From the NCBI GenBank assembly GCA_036346395.1, contig CM070609.1, positions 31,315,223-31,379,222 on the forward strand: 64,000 bases of DNA. Reading direction: 5' to 3'. The notes beneath the pieces are model-generated. The model was not told the DNA's origin, ran no database searches, and saw only the letters and a list, made by a program, of their open reading frames with translations. This DNA comes from Hsuehochloa calcarea. Taxonomy: Eukaryota; Streptophyta; Magnoliopsida; Poales; Poaceae. Position 1 is the first letter of the stretch. The number at the start of each line of letters is the position of its first letter. Made by a program: the position numbers and the translations under genes. Below are positions 46,546 to 59,035 of the stretch, one piece after another.

Positions 46546-49500
46546 ATGGAGTTCACCCGCCGCGGCCGATCCACCGCCCCGGCCAACGACGTTGACGGCG
46601 GCCACCGCCCTCCGCCGTCGCACGGTAATGAGACTACCCCCACTCTAGCCGCCGCCGTTTCCTTGGACTTTCTTTATGGATGTCCTTCTCTACAACGGGT
46701 TTCTTTCAATGGGGCCAATAATTACTGTTTTTTGCACTGCGAATCACCCCCATCTTTCCGTTGTTAATCCATTTTTTTTACGAAATTGCTAGTAGTTCAA
46801 ATTCGGATTAATTTTGTAATTCTGATCTTTTCACGATGCTGGCCATTGCCAATGGCAAGGCGTCGACGCTGGCCCGGCACAGGGAGACGTTGCGGCGTGG
46901 GCGAGGAGGAGGGAGATGCTGCTGGGGGAGCTTCACAAGGAGCGCATCCGCCAGGATATGATCCTGCGCGAGCTCGCCGAGACAGAGCGCGCCATGGCAG
47001 CGCGCTTCGCTGCCGGCCACCAGCCTACGCCAACGCCAACGCTCCCCTGTCCACCTGGATACTGGCTCTCAACGCCCGCGGCGGCGCGGGACGCTTGGTT
47101 TGGCAGGCCGTCGATGCCTCCGTGTGGAGAGGAGGCGCCTTTCCGCGCAGCGCGCTCAAGTGAGCGGCCTTCCTATTGGCGCGGGAGCCCCACGGTGATG
47201 AGAGTTCCGGTTTATCCGCACGTTGAGCGGTCGCCGTCACCGACGCCGCAACCTCGGCCGGCCGATGATGCCGAGCAGCAAGAACGAGGCAGATCATCTA
47301 GGTCATCGGCAAGAGCTCCTTCGGTGCATCCTGATGTGGAACAGTGCCGGTCATTGTCGAGCAAGGAGCCTGCGGTGGAAGAAGCCTTGGTACCAGGCGC
47401 GGCAATTGCCGATGTCAAACCGACGGAGCCGGCGTTGCTTAGCGAGGAGGTGGCACCAGAGCGCCGAGCAGCCATTGGTCAGGCACGCGATGAAAAAGCG
47501 CAGGAAACCCGTGCCGTGCAGCTGTTGGACGAGACTGGAAACCGGAGCAGTGAACAGCAAAAGCCAACAGAGTCCATCATCGGAGATGGGATCGAAGAAC
47601 GCGCGCGACCGCCTCGTCAGTATAGGCCGGCAGGTCAGGAGAATTCCACATTTGATGAGCAGAAGCAAGTAGAGTACAGCGAGGTGAGTGCCTTCACCAT
47701 TTAATCTGTCCTCATCTGGTTTAATAGTGAGGTTTAAATTGATCTGAACACAATGAAAAATGGTACCGCGACCGTGCGCACGGCGTCCCCGAGTCCCGAG
47801 GCACGGTCGCTGAAAACGACGTGGGCACCGATTTCCCACGCGTGAACAGCGGGTTTCAACGCATTGTTACTGTAGTTATAGTGCCAACTACAATACGTTT
47901 ACTGCCGACCATTGGCCAATTAGACCGTTTCTTAAAATCAGAAAACGCTATCTATGAACTTTTCAATTAAACTACTTTAACTAGTTTCGATTCCAGTTTC
48001 AATTTCAATGGTATTTGATACAAACACATCCTCAAATATTCCCATAAAATTGTTTGATGTTCATTTTTTCAAACCTGTACCGCCACCACCAGGCCGATCA
48101 GAGTGTTTGAACCCTAACATCATGCCAACTTTTATAAAACTAAGAGAAACAGGGTATATTCCAAAATTTCTCACTCCAGCCACGGAGGGGTGTGGAAATC
48201 ATCAAACAAGAACTCACGGCGGCAAGAATGGCAGCACAACATTCTGAGCATTTCTCCTAGGAGTACTCTGCTTGCTTGCTGCAGTAGCTAGCCTAGCTAC
48301 TTTGTGGCTCAGTCTTGTGCTCTGTTTTAGATGTTGAAGCCATGGCTCCTTGCCTTCAGGTCTGCTAGGATGTAAATATACTCTTCTCCTTCTTAATTGA
48401 AAGGCAGGGCTCCTGCCATCGTTTGGGGGTGTTGGATACTCATTGTTTTTTTTAGAAAGTTTTTTTTAGTACGTGTCTGAGTCGGTTTCTTGGCTGTGTC
48501 TGTATGAGAATCGGGCTTTGGCCTGGATTCACGTTGTATAAAAAGCCAGTCCTAGCAGCTTGTAAGGGCAATGAGATGAGTTGAGAAGCAACAAAGAAAA
48601 CAAAAAAGAGGAGCGGTGTTGCTCTGGAAACAAGTGTTCTTGGTGTGTCATTGCTTGTTTCTCAGCGGGAGAGAGGGAAAGAAGTCAAGGTTTGAGCACT
48701 ACATTTTGGCGAGAAGAAGTTGGCGTGAGGACAAGCAAAGAAACTAGGAGGCATTACTTTGCTGCTAGCCATCACGAGAAGGAAAGAAGTGGAGGGCTGC
48801 TAGGGAGTCACGTCGTGAACAGACATCAGAACCCACGAAAAATTTCTCTGGAGCGGTTTTTGGGCTAACAATTGGTATCAGAGCCTGCACTCGATCCGGC
48901 GATGCGTCGATCATCTTCCCACTCACCTACCCGGCCAAGGATGCCCAACAACGTAAGCGAACGTCTGGAGGCGGGATCCGGCAGCGGCAGCGGTGGCGGT
49001 GGGGAAGTTGTGATCCATCGCGTGATGAGGGAGTCAGGAGGCTCGGTCGTATACCCGATATTGACGCGAACCAACTATGGAGATTGGTCTCTCGTGATGA
49101 GGGTGAATCTACAAGCGCAATGATTGTGGGAAGCGATCGACCCCGGCAATGGCGACTACCGCGATGACAGGATGGCGTTGTCTGCTATACTCCGAGCCGT
49201 TCCGTCGGAGATGCTGTCTACGCTTGCAGTCAAGAACACCGCCAAGGATGCATGGAACACCATCAAGACAATGCGCATGGGTGTCCAACGCGTACGCGAG
49301 GCAAAGGCACAGACGCTACGCAAAGAATTTGATGACATCAAATTCAAGAGCGGCGAGTCGGTGGATGACTTCGCAATGCGGCTCACTAGTCTAGTCAACA
49401 ACTTGGAAATACTCGGGGACAAGATTGAGGAAGACCGTGTTGTTAAAAAATTCCTCCGCGTCGTCCCACCAAGGTATTCTCAGGTAGCAATCTCAATTGA

Positions 49501-52453
49501 GACACTCGTTGACTTGCAGACGCTCTCGGTGGAAGAACTCACCGGACGACTGAAGGCCGTAGAAGAGCGCTACGAACAAGACAACACTGACGGCGCCAGC
49601 GGACACCTGCTCCTCACAGAGGATGAGTGGCTTGCGCGCATGAAGCAGCGCAAGCATGGTCAGGGCTCGTCTGGCCGACAGAAGCCCGGTGGTGGCAGAC
49701 AATTTTATAAGGAATCGTCGTCGGAGGATGACCGTGACTCATCAAGAAGCCGCGAGCGTGGACGTGGGCGTGAGCGAGACGGTAGAGGAGAACGTGGAGA
49801 TTGGGCTAGGCAAGGCGATGGTGGCAGATCCATGACAAGTCACATATCAAGTGCTTTAAATGTGATAAATCGGCCACTCTGGCGTCCGAGTGCCGCGACC
49901 ACATAAAGTGCTTCAAGCTGCGATAAATATGGGCACTATGCTTGGATTGCGAAACAAGAAGAAGAACGAGGAGGTAAACCTCACCCGAGCTATTGAAGGC
50001 GACGAGCCGACCACCTTCTCTCCTTATGTGTCAACCAGGCGCCGGTCATGGTAATGTTGAACGAGGAGAATGTAGTTCCTAAACTACGCACAGAGGGAGG
50101 CAACCATGATCATACTGATAAGTGGTACTTAGACAATGGAGCAAGCAATCACATGACGGGAGATCGCTCCATGTTCCATGAGCTTGACGAGAAGATTTCA
50201 GGCAAAGTCAAGTTTGGCGACGGCTCCACGGTGCAAATAAGAGGCAAAGGATCAATGCTATTGCAATGCAAAACGGCGTCGAGAGGATCTTGATTGAAAT
50301 CTATTATATACCAAGTCTGTGTAACAACATACTCAGTCTCGGGCAGTTGGCGGAACGGGGGTGCAGGGTGGTGCTGCAGGATGAGTTCTTGCGTATCTAT
50401 AACAAGAACAAAGATCTGTTAATGAAGGTGAAGAGATCCCCGAACCGGTTATATAAAATTTCCCTGAAAGCTTGTAAACCAGTTTATGTGAAGGAAAGTC
50501 TAGAGGAGACAGGGTGGAACTGGGGAGTAGAGCCAAGACTGGAGGTCTCAGGCATTGTTGATCTCACCGGCCAAGATCATAGCGGGATACAGGGATGGCA
50601 CGCGGTTGGCGCAGGAGGCGTAGCAGGCGGAGCCTCGGGAGTGCTGAGCAGCCGCAGGAAGCGCCTTGAGGCACTCAAGGGGACGATAAGTCCCACGCGC
50701 ATGCAGTTGCTGCTGGAGGAACCAGCGGCTCGGGTCAAGCCCATGGGCCCCATCGGCATGTAGGCGCAGCAGGAGGGAGAGGCAGTGTAGCCTCAGCTGA
50801 GATGTACGCGGAAAAGAGTGCAGACTTGGTCCAAGAGAGAGGAGCGAGAGGCTCAGGTAATGGCGAAGCCCAGGTGGTCGTGGGAGCAGGTGCTCCAGGC
50901 AAAGCGGCCGTGGGAGCAGGTGCTCCAACCCAAGTGGGCATGCAAGGAAGGACGAGTTCAGTCCAGGGGCGACACGCGGTAAGCGTTGGTTTGTGCATGG
51001 CTCGGGATGGAGCACACGCGGGCGGTAGGGCGGTATCGGCTCAGGAAGGAACGGCGCACGGGAGTGCAAGTAAAAGAGGAACACTTGGAAGTTCAAGAAA
51101 CGAGAGAAGATTGGCATGATCAAGATGAAAAAACAATGATTAGGGAGTGATTGTTAGATAATCATTGTTTTTTTAGAAAGTTTTTTTTAGTACGTGTCTG
51201 AGTCGGTTTCTTGGCTGTGTCCGTATGAGAATCGGGCTTTGGCCTGGATTCACGTTGTATAAAAAGCCAGTCCTAGCAGCTTGTAAGGGCAATGAGATGA
51301 GTTGAGAAGCAACAAAGAAAACAAAAAAGAGGAGCGGTGTTGCTCTGGAAACAAGTGTTCTTCGGCTGTGTCATTGCTTGTTTCTCCAGCAGGAGAGAGG
51401 GGAAAGAAGTCCAAGGTTTGAGCACTACATTTTGGCAGAAGAAGTTGACGTGAGGACAAGCAAAGAAACTAGGAGGCATTACTTTGCTGCTAGCCATCAC
51501 GAGAAGGAAAGAAGTGGAGGGCTGCTAGGGAGTCACGTCGTGAACAGACATCAGAACCCACGAAAAATTTCTCTGGAGCGGTTTTTGGGCTAACAGGGGG
51601 GGGATAGTACAGCGGTATAATTGTATCTTGTGCTCCAATCTTTGTGCAAAACTCCATAATATTTATATATGAATTAAGTACAATACTCACCTGATCACCT
51701 TGTTTGTACTTCTCACCTTTTTGTTTGGTATAGTGGTTCAGTGACTTCTGTCTAACTAATGCCCTAAACATACCTTCTCTGAAACAGCCTACGCCCAAAA
51801 TGGCGCCCACGGGGGTGAAGAGGAGGCTGACTGCAGAAACTTCACTAGTAAAGAAGCAGAAGACACTAGGAAAATGGAGCTGCAAACTCTGCCAGGTGAA
51901 CACGACCTGTGACCGCAACTTGGTGCAACACTGGGCAGGCCAGCTACACCGGTCCAATCTCGCAGCACTGCAATCAAGGCGAAAAACCGCTGATCTGGAC
52001 ACGAAATCAGCACCTGAATCTTCTCACGGTGCACACCAGAAATGCGCTACCAAGGATGACCTGGAGAAGCACCTCGGAGGCTGGTGGCACCGGCATAACG
52101 CGGCGCAACCCTTACGCCGAAATGGCGATGAGAATACGGTGGAGAACAGTGAATCGCAGGAAGAAGAGAAGTTTGGTGAGAAGACTGTGCCACAGCTTGC
52201 AGGGAAGAACAAGGAGCCACCGTCAAAATCGGACCTTCGGGATCAACTCATGGGCAGGAGGCACCGAGAGAACACAGAGGCCCTGCATGCAGACGGCAAG
52301 AACGAGGAGGCCAAGCGTGCCTCGAACCGCGTGATGGACAAGAGAAGCTTGCACTTTTGCGAGGTTTGCGGTGTGCAGTGTAACAGTGAGAAGATGCTGG
52401 AGTCGCATCTGGGCGGGAGAAGGCACCGGGAAACGCTTCAGGGACGCCATTGA
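46546..52453 (+). CDS. ZnF-A: U1/matrin-type C2H2 zinc-finger protein, three exons
   Basis: Exon 1 is 46546-46624 (donor cacg/gtaatg) and exon 2 about 46887-47683 (donor gag/gtgagt). Exon 3 is 51788-52453, after gaaacag. The predicted protein is about 513 aa. Exon 2 opens with a charged helix (LHKERIRQDMILRELAETER) shared with ZnF-B. Exon 3 has a basic nuclear-signal-like stretch (KRRLTAETSLVKKQK). Finger 1 (residues 324-346, CX2CX12HX5H) and a last finger (483-505, CEVC to HLGGRRH) have the spacing of double-stranded-RNA or U1-type fingers. Two middle finger-like units (HLGGWWHRH, LMGRRHREN) lack cysteines. A nuclear RNA- or nucleic-acid-binding role is inferred from family knowledge. Intron 2 carries Copia-C. 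The exon 2 acceptor is the least certain boundary. Confidence 0.8.
48430..48870 (+). repeat. 5' LTR of Copia-C
   Basis: Starts tgttggatactcattg and ends tttttgggctaaca. A TATA-like gtataaaaagcc lies near 48535. Confidence 0.92.
48871..48884 (+). promoter_or_regulatory. Primer-binding site of Copia-C
   Basis: The sequence attggtatcagagc directly follows the 5' LTR and is complementary to initiator-Met tRNA. Confidence 0.88.
48902..50520 (+). pseudogene. Copia-C gag, protease and pre-integrase remnant
   Basis: Gag starts at ATG 48902, resembles Copia-B gag (YPILTRTNYGDWSLVMRVNL), and is broken by TGA at 49121-49123 before continuing to 49906. A damaged zinc knuckle follows at 49846-49970. A protease block at 50048-50293 carries WYLDNGASNHMTG, in which the usual DSGAS box reads DNGAS. 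The pre-integrase segment (YYIPSLCNNILSLGQLAERG) runs to about 50520. No integrase or RT follows. Confidence 0.85.
51152..51595 (+). repeat. 3' LTR of Copia-C
   Basis: Starts tgttagataatcattg and ends tttttgggctaaca. It is a 444-bp copy of 48430-48870. Confidence 0.92.
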
Positions 52454-52502
52454 GATGCAGTTGCAGCAGTTGTTCGTGGCCAGGCTCACACTGGCTTGCA
52501 GC

Positions 52503-52756
52503 TGTTGGTCTTCTTTTTGTCAGGTAATATTGGTTGTGTCTATTTTTGTTTAGAAATTTGAGTCTGAACCACTGTTATAAATAGAGTCGAATTACTGTAG
52601 CACTTCTAGTCTGAGTACTGTAGCAGTAGTTGTAGCTATAAAATAGGGTCATATGTAATCAGATTCACCAAATTATCTCTTGTCTTTCTTGAATATGCGT
52701 GTATCTTTGGAGGACAAGTTTTTTCTTCAGTTTATTCCAACAATTGGTATCAGAGC
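52503..52756 (+). mobile_element. Copia-type 5' LTR fragment with primer-binding site
   Basis: The sequence ending ttattccaaca is followed at 52743 by attggtatcagagc, the usual LTR/primer-binding-site junction. A TATA-like gttataaataga lies near 52574. The proposed start, tgttggtc at 52503, is 50 bp after the ZnF-A stop and is tentative. GC-rich leader sequence continues to 53044, where a solo LTR interrupts it. No second LTR was found. Confidence 0.5.
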
Positions 52757-53044
52757 TCTAGGTTTGAAACTCTAGTTGCTGCACCGGGAGAGATGATCTC
52801 GACTCCTGGGGTGGCATATACGGCGTGGCGACGGGTGCGGCGGCGGCCCAGGGCGTGTGGCGGCCGGCTGTGCCATGCTGGATGTGCAGCGTTCAACGGC
52901 AGAGCGCACGGTGGGGCGCGAGGAGAGTTCAACGCCCACTGCCTCCCCTCATCTGTGGATTTTGCCGCTGCCTCTGCCCCTATTGGTTTGTGGGGACCGC
53001 TCGACGCCGGCCATGGTACCTCGTCGGGCTCTTCTCCTCCCCTG

Positions 53045-56039
53045 TGTAACATCCTGTTTTTGCAAGAATTTCAAAATCAAAAGTTTGCAAAAAAAAATTC
53101 TAAAGAAATCTCCAGTTCTTCGTTCTTACCTCGGTTTGCGTGCTGCTCTTGACGTCCCGTGCGCACGCCACCGCCCAGTCTAGCCAATCGCTGGCTCCCC
53201 CCTTGCCAGCGCAGCACGCCGCCCCCCCTCTCCCTAATCCCAGCGCCTGCTCTCCCCTTCTGCCGCCGACGGCCGAAGACTCGTCCCCTCGCCCGCGCGC
53301 GCATGCCTCCGCCCTCTCCTGCTCTCTCCTCGCCCCGTCCCGTCACCGCCCTCCCCACCTCTGGCCGCCTCGGGACCGCGCGCGCCCGCTCTCCCCTTCT
53401 CCTCATCCGCCGGCTATAAGTAGCCCCGGCCGCCTCCTCTTCTTCCCATCCCCCACCTCGCTTTCTTCCTCCGCCTCGGTCGCCCTTGTCGAGCCGCTTC
53501 CGCCGGTCGTCGCCGCCTCCTCCCTTGCCGTCTTCTCCGGCTCGGCCTCGGCGCCTCTCGTCCGCCGCCTCGCCGAGCCGCCGTCGCCCGTCGCCTTCGC
53601 CTCGGCTCGGCTCGGCCCGCCTCGGTGCTTTCTCCTCCACCTCCGACCACCGCCCGCTCCCGGCCGCTCCCTTCCTCCGCCTTGCGCCGCCGCTCGCCTC
53701 CCGCTCTCGCCGCGCGAGATCGCGAGGCGCGATCGGTGAACAACGTCGCCGCTTTTAATCGCATTGCCGCGCGCCCGACAGTGGGCCCCACCGCGCTGTG
53801 CCTCGGCGAGTGGGCGAACAACGATTCTTCGTGGGCGCGTGAACCCGATCCACGTGCAGCATCGTGCGTGGACCCGCGGCCGTGTGCATGGACTCGGTCC
53901 ACGAGCACATTGCCCGTGGACAGAGCACAGTGCACGCCACGTGTCGGCACGAGGAAATCTGGGTTTTCTTATTTTTGTTTTTAATTAAAAATTCATTTAA
54001 AAAGCTTCTAAAATTCATACCTTTTTCTTTATAACTCCAAAAATTATGAAACCAATTTCTAAAATTTTCTAAAATAAAGATCTTGCTAATGGCACTGGTC
54101 TTGTTCAATTTGGAGTTCATTTATTATGAGTTTGGTATTTATTTACTCTCTTTGTTGTTGTGTCTTTTTTCCGGTACTTTCGTTCGATTAGGGTTCGAAG
54201 ACGCAGGAGACCTCAACTTCGATCAAGCTCAAGAATACCAAGACCCCGCTGCCTTTAACCAAGACGAGTCAATACTTTGATCATTTTGAGCCTACATTTT
54301 ATGCAAACTATGTTTTTTTTTAAATATCAAAGTTGCATGTTGTACTTCTGTAATCAAATGTATGTTAAAGCTTAAGGTAGTCAAACACCCATTTGATGAC
54401 TAATTAATTATTACCCATCCTTTGATAATCGAATCCAGTATTCTTTGTCACCCTAGTAAATATATGGTAAATACTAGCCTAGGTTGTACTTAAGCGACAT
54501 GCTAGTCTTGCTTAAATACCGAGACAATAAATATCACAATCATCATCTTTTAATCGTGAAAATGGTTTTGGGCAGTCATTGGATGTAAATGACTGGCGTG
54601 TTGTGTTAATTGGTTTTCCTCCCCAAAACCATAAACAACTTGCTAGGACCGCATCTGGGCGGATGGAAAGAATGGTAGGTGCGGATGTAGCACAATAATG
54701 TATGGGATGTGGTATGAACCGTCCAGATGAATTAAGGACTTAATCTTGTCATGACCTCCTGTGTAAAACAAGTACAACCACAAGTCTGCAAAGTGCAACT
54801 TGGCTTAGTAAAATTTATTGAACCCTGAAAGTCATCCCACAGCTGGTGTTTGGGAGCGTGCAAGTGGCAGGATGTATGTATGCTTGAGAGGGACACCAAG
54901 GGAGGGTGAAGTTGCCAGCTACGCTAGTCGTTGTGGCCGGGGTCAGCTACGCTAGTCGTTGTGGTAAACATCCCGCACAACTTATGGGGGTAACCCATAG
55001 GGGTGAGATGACGGAAGGGGCAAGGTAGTTTGAAACGTTACTGTGACGATCGCTCAACTACATGACTAAGGAATCATGTGGGGTAACGAGTATGATTATC
55101 TCTTGTGGGTACAGTGTACAACCTCTGCAGAGTCTAAACTGTTTAAACAGCCGCGCCTACGATCAAAGGCGGACATGGGAACTTAACCTGAGTTAGTTCT
55201 ATTTCAAAAAAAAAACCTTTGTGGGTGGATTAAAAATGTGGTGGGCTCATCTAGCCCTTGTTTTGGATTTTTCCTGGGTAGCCTTACCCAGTGTTGATAA
55301 TCGGTGGATGTAGTCATTATCAAAATTAAGCATGAGGTGGGGTAACCTCTATTGTTATTTAATATTGCACTTACTCTCTTTAATAAAAATATAATTTGTT
55401 TAAAATGCTAAGTTATAGGAGTTTGTATTTATGATAATAAAAAAATGTTGCTTTAGCAAATAAAAGAACCTGAGCCATCCTTGTTAAGTCTTGCATGTAT
55501 ACTATTGCATTCTGTGTGTTGGCTCGCGAGCACGGTGGTTGTGCTCATTCTCGCTCTTTCCCCAAACCCTCAGAAGCAGGAAATATGGGAGATTACGACT
55601 ACTACGAGTTACCAGATGTTTGAAGACCCAGGAGTTCCTGAAGCATAGTTTAGTCCTTAGTTGTTCTAGTCTCGCCCCAGTCTAGCTGACTCCGCTGGTA
55701 CTTATGTGCATCCTATATTATCTGAGTTTTCGGGTAATATCGGATGTACATAGGTTTCCCCAGTCGCTTGCCTGTGGAGAGATGTGCCCTCAATCCTTTT
55801 TGCTTCCGTTGTCACTTCCGCTACTTTTGCAATGTAATCATTTGGCATGTTCGGCCTTTATTGTAAAACTTGACTCGATACGGTCTATGTAAACTCTGAT
55901 GTGTTAAATTAATGAATAGTATGGTTTTACGCCATGTATGAAATGATTCAGTGATGTATCGGTGAGTGCTATCTACTGATCTAGGGAATAGCACAGTGCT
56001 TTCACAGAGGATTCGGGATTAGAAAATCCGGATCCGACA
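53045..56039 (+). mobile_element. Solo LTR (2,995 bp), probably Gypsy-type
   Basis: It starts tgtaacatcctgtttttgca and ends ggatccgaca, flanked by ccctg on both sides (53040-53044, 56040-56044). A TATA-like ctataagtagcccc lies near 53415. The GC-rich frames at 53077-53739 on both strands belong to the LTR and are not genes. No primer-binding site or gag-pol is present. Its ends resemble those of the solo LTR at 7901-9755. Confidence 0.88.
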
Positions 56040-56044
56040 CCCTG

Positions 56045-57379
56045 ATCCAGAGGGAGGGACCTTTTGAGATCTGGTATGAATTAACCCAGCTGTACTTCAT
56101 CCGATTCATGGTTCTTGGTACGAATTTCTTTAGTAGATTTGTAGAGAATGGGATCAGTATTATACCAGGGAGTGCATGGTTTTTGGTTGGATGCTACTCC
56201 ATATGATCCGTTTTACAAGACCAGAGAATGGGGATTGGTATTAGATCTGTAATTTTTGATTTTGCATTTGCAGTTTCTGAATTTTGCATTTGCAGTTTTA
56301 CAAGACCTGAGATACATGTGCATTGCATTCATGTGCTCCAAACTCTGAGTTTGTTTGCAGCAGCTAGCAGCAGATCCAGCTAGAATTTGTTTGCATGTTC
56401 ATGTAACGTTGCAGTAGCAGCAGCTAGCAGTCCATCTGATTGAGGTTTGACTGTAACAGTTTGCATATTTGTAATTTGTTTGCAGACTACTGATGCATAT
56501 TATTTACTAGTAACTAGTAACTAGCTTTACCAAATATAGAGACATAACTCTTTCTTCTCAATTAGCAATAAGATTAAGTTTGTTTGCTTGTCACAGATGA
56601 GCATCAAATTTTCATATCTTTGTAATTACACATTGATATTTAATACGATAATTGGACAGAAAATCAGTTGGACTATCTTACAGAATTTTGCTATTGTTTT
56701 TGTCTTACTGATCTTATTGTTTTTGTCTTACTGATCTTATTGAATTTTGATTGGTGAACTCCTTAGGATTCTAAATTGGGTAGTTTCAGTAGTGAATCTT
56801 ATTACATGCCAGAATGTTATCTATTTGGTTCACCTCTGTAATTAGGCATAGTAAATATTTTTGCAGTTTTGCTTGATAAATTCTTGTGCTTTCCCAATTC
56901 ATGGAACACTCTACTCGAAGTATGTACTGAATAATGGAAACCCAACTAGTGAGAAAAAAGAATGCATACATGCAATGTTTTTTAGCAGACACTTTCCCAG
57001 TGAATGAGAGGGAATGGACTTGGGCTCTCTGAATTTGTGTACATAGTATGGTCAATTCAGAACACAAGTGATGCCAAAAATCAGTACATAACAAGTTGAG
57101 CTGGTACATATCTAGCATTGTCCTGTGTAGTTAGTTTTTTTTTTTTTTTTTGGAAGCACAAGTGATGTTATTTTTTAACTGATGCTTCAACATTCTGATA
57201 GCTATGTTTGTAATTTGGTTCACTTATTTGGTATATATCTATTTGGTTCACTTCTGTAACAAGTTTGCATGTTTGTAATTTGTTTGCAGCGGAATAAATC
57301 AGTATCCACCTACAGGTTTCTTAAGTTACCTCCAAAATTCATCAAATTTCCCTCTTCCCAGGAAATTCCTCATCAGTCT
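56045..57379. other. Intergenic or transposon flank, no gene seen
   Basis: AT-rich, with repeated phrases such as agcagcagctagcag (56350-56430) and gtaatttgtttgca, and a poly-T run at 57130-57151. It probably contains the upstream part of the Harbinger ORF1 unit that starts near 57380. Confidence 0.45.
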
Positions 57380-58297
57380 CCTATGCCACCAATCTCGGCC
57401 CAGCCATTCATTGATGTTGGCAGTGGCGACAACGATGATGCTAGTAGGACTGGGAAGCGGTTGACGTGGACACAAGAGGAAAACTTGAGATTGGTAGGTT
57501 GATTTTTTTAGTTGGGCATCTACATAATTAACACTTATAGTTCAACATGTTTATATTGGTACTAATATATTTTTACGCAATGCAGTTCAGTACATGGTTG
57601 AACAACTCAAACGACCCAATCAACGAAAACTGCAAGAAAAATGACCAGTACTAGGGAGAGGTCACTGCTATGTACAATAGCACCACCCCAGAAAATAGAA
57701 GAAGAGGAGTGAAGCAAGCTAAGGACCGTTGGCACCGAGTGAACAAAAAGGTCGGCTGGTTCTGTGCCTCTTGGCTTAAGACTAGCCGTATATATGTCAG
57801 TGGACAGTCAGATGATCAATTGATGGACAAGGCATTGAAAATATACGAGGAAGACTACAAGGAAGGGCAATTCATGTTCATGTACTACTGGAAGGTTGTC
57901 CGAGACCAGCCAAAGTGGCATGCATACAATGAGCAGTTCGACGACTTAAAGAAAAGAAAGTTTTTAGAGTTTGGGGAGGCTTAGGAGGATTTGACAAATG
58001 TTGAAGATACCAAAGATATTTCACGTCCACAAGGGAAGGCGATGGCTGCAACAGAGGTTATCGATGATATGGAAGAAAAGCTTGACAAAATAGTTGGTTG
58101 AGGTGCAACAACGTATGTCCATCGAAAAGCTTCAAACGACAAAGGAGAAGGAGACCAAAATGCTGGATTTATACAAGGGGCTCCTTATGCATGACACAAG
58201 AGGTATGCCCGATGACATGAAAGTTGAGCATATGAAGGCATTGAGGTCTATGAGGGAGAACTTGTTTGGCACATCTGATCGAGGTATGTGTGGATGA
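57380..58297 (+). pseudogene. PIF/Harbinger ORF1 (Myb/SANT-like, NAM-associated) pseudogene
   Basis: The N-terminal exon ends in a Myb/SANT-like start (GKRLTWTQEENLRLV at 57452-57496). An intron with gtaggt and ttacgcaatgcag ends follows. The next exon starts at about 57586 and carries RRGVKQAKDRWHRVNKKVGW and YYWKVVRDQPKWHAYNEQFD. A C-terminal helical block (ETKMLDLYKGLLMHD, then MRENLFG) ends at 58297. Two in-frame TAG codons (57652-57654 and about 57982) and a later frame shift disable it. ORF1 proteins of this type act with the Harbinger transposase, which is not present here. Confidence 0.78.
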
Positions 58298-59035
58298 TTT
58301 TTTTTTTTTTTGGCATTAGAATGCTATTATGATCATGTTGCTCAATCGCACTTGAATGCACATGTGCTTGTTCTACTGGGACTGAATTGGTTAAATTATT
58401 AGTTTGTCATAATACAAAAAATTGAAGCTGTTACTTTGGTACAAATGCAATATATCTATTATGATATCCTAGCTCTACCAACATTCCAGTTTTTGTACAG
58501 AGTGCATAGCTGTTACATTTATAATATGTTATATATGCATAGTTTTAGTAATCTTTTATGCACTAATATATGATATGTTATATATTCATACTTCCTTTTT
58601 CTCTTTAAAGTTCTCTTTGGATTTTTCCATAGTTGATGCTAACCATACTATTTTGGTGTTCAAACAGGTTTATTTGCAAGCACATGAAGAATTGCTAGTG
58701 ATCGCTCTTTTGTTGTAGCTAGTTATGTGTGCACTATCTCAAGTAAGTGCTAGTTATGACTACATTGTTGGACATTTTATTTAGTTCTACTTTTTCTTAT
58801 GGCTAAATTGTTGGAGACTTTATTCGGTTGTACTTTGCTGTACTTGTTTTTGTTTATTGCATACATCGATTTGCTATGTAATGAGCTATCGATATGTTCT
58901 TTGCATGGTTTGTTGTCTCTTGGATGATGTATGGCATGATATGTCGATTTGTTGTTCAGTTCTAGGGTTAGAATTATGCAAAGCTTAAATGCTTGTGAGG
59001 CTTGGTGTTAGAATTGATGCTTGTTTATATATGTA
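58298..59035. other. Spacer, no gene seen
   Basis: AT-rich sequence between the Harbinger ORF1 relic and the short-LTR element, with no open frame of note. It may be the tail of the Harbinger element, but terminal repeats were not found. Confidence 0.45.

Larger units (their letters stand above)
48430..51595 (+). mobile_element. Copia-C: deleted Copia element in ZnF-A intron 2
   Basis: LTRs at 48430-48870 and 51152-51595 are flanked by ggggg (48425-48429, 51596-51600). The primer-binding site attggtatcagagc follows the left LTR. The interior keeps gag, protease and a pre-integrase segment, but integrase, RT and RNase H are absent; a GC-rich filler (50540-51110) takes their place. It has the same orientation as the host gene. 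The LTRs differ by about five substitutions and several small indels, so it is older than Copia-B. It is 3.17 kb of a 4.1-kb intron. Confidence 0.92.

Noticed and set aside
53077..53739. Overlapping 187-aa and 199-aa frames rich in Pro, Ser and Arg
   Set aside because: They lie wholly inside the solo LTR and reflect GC-biased sequence on both strands.
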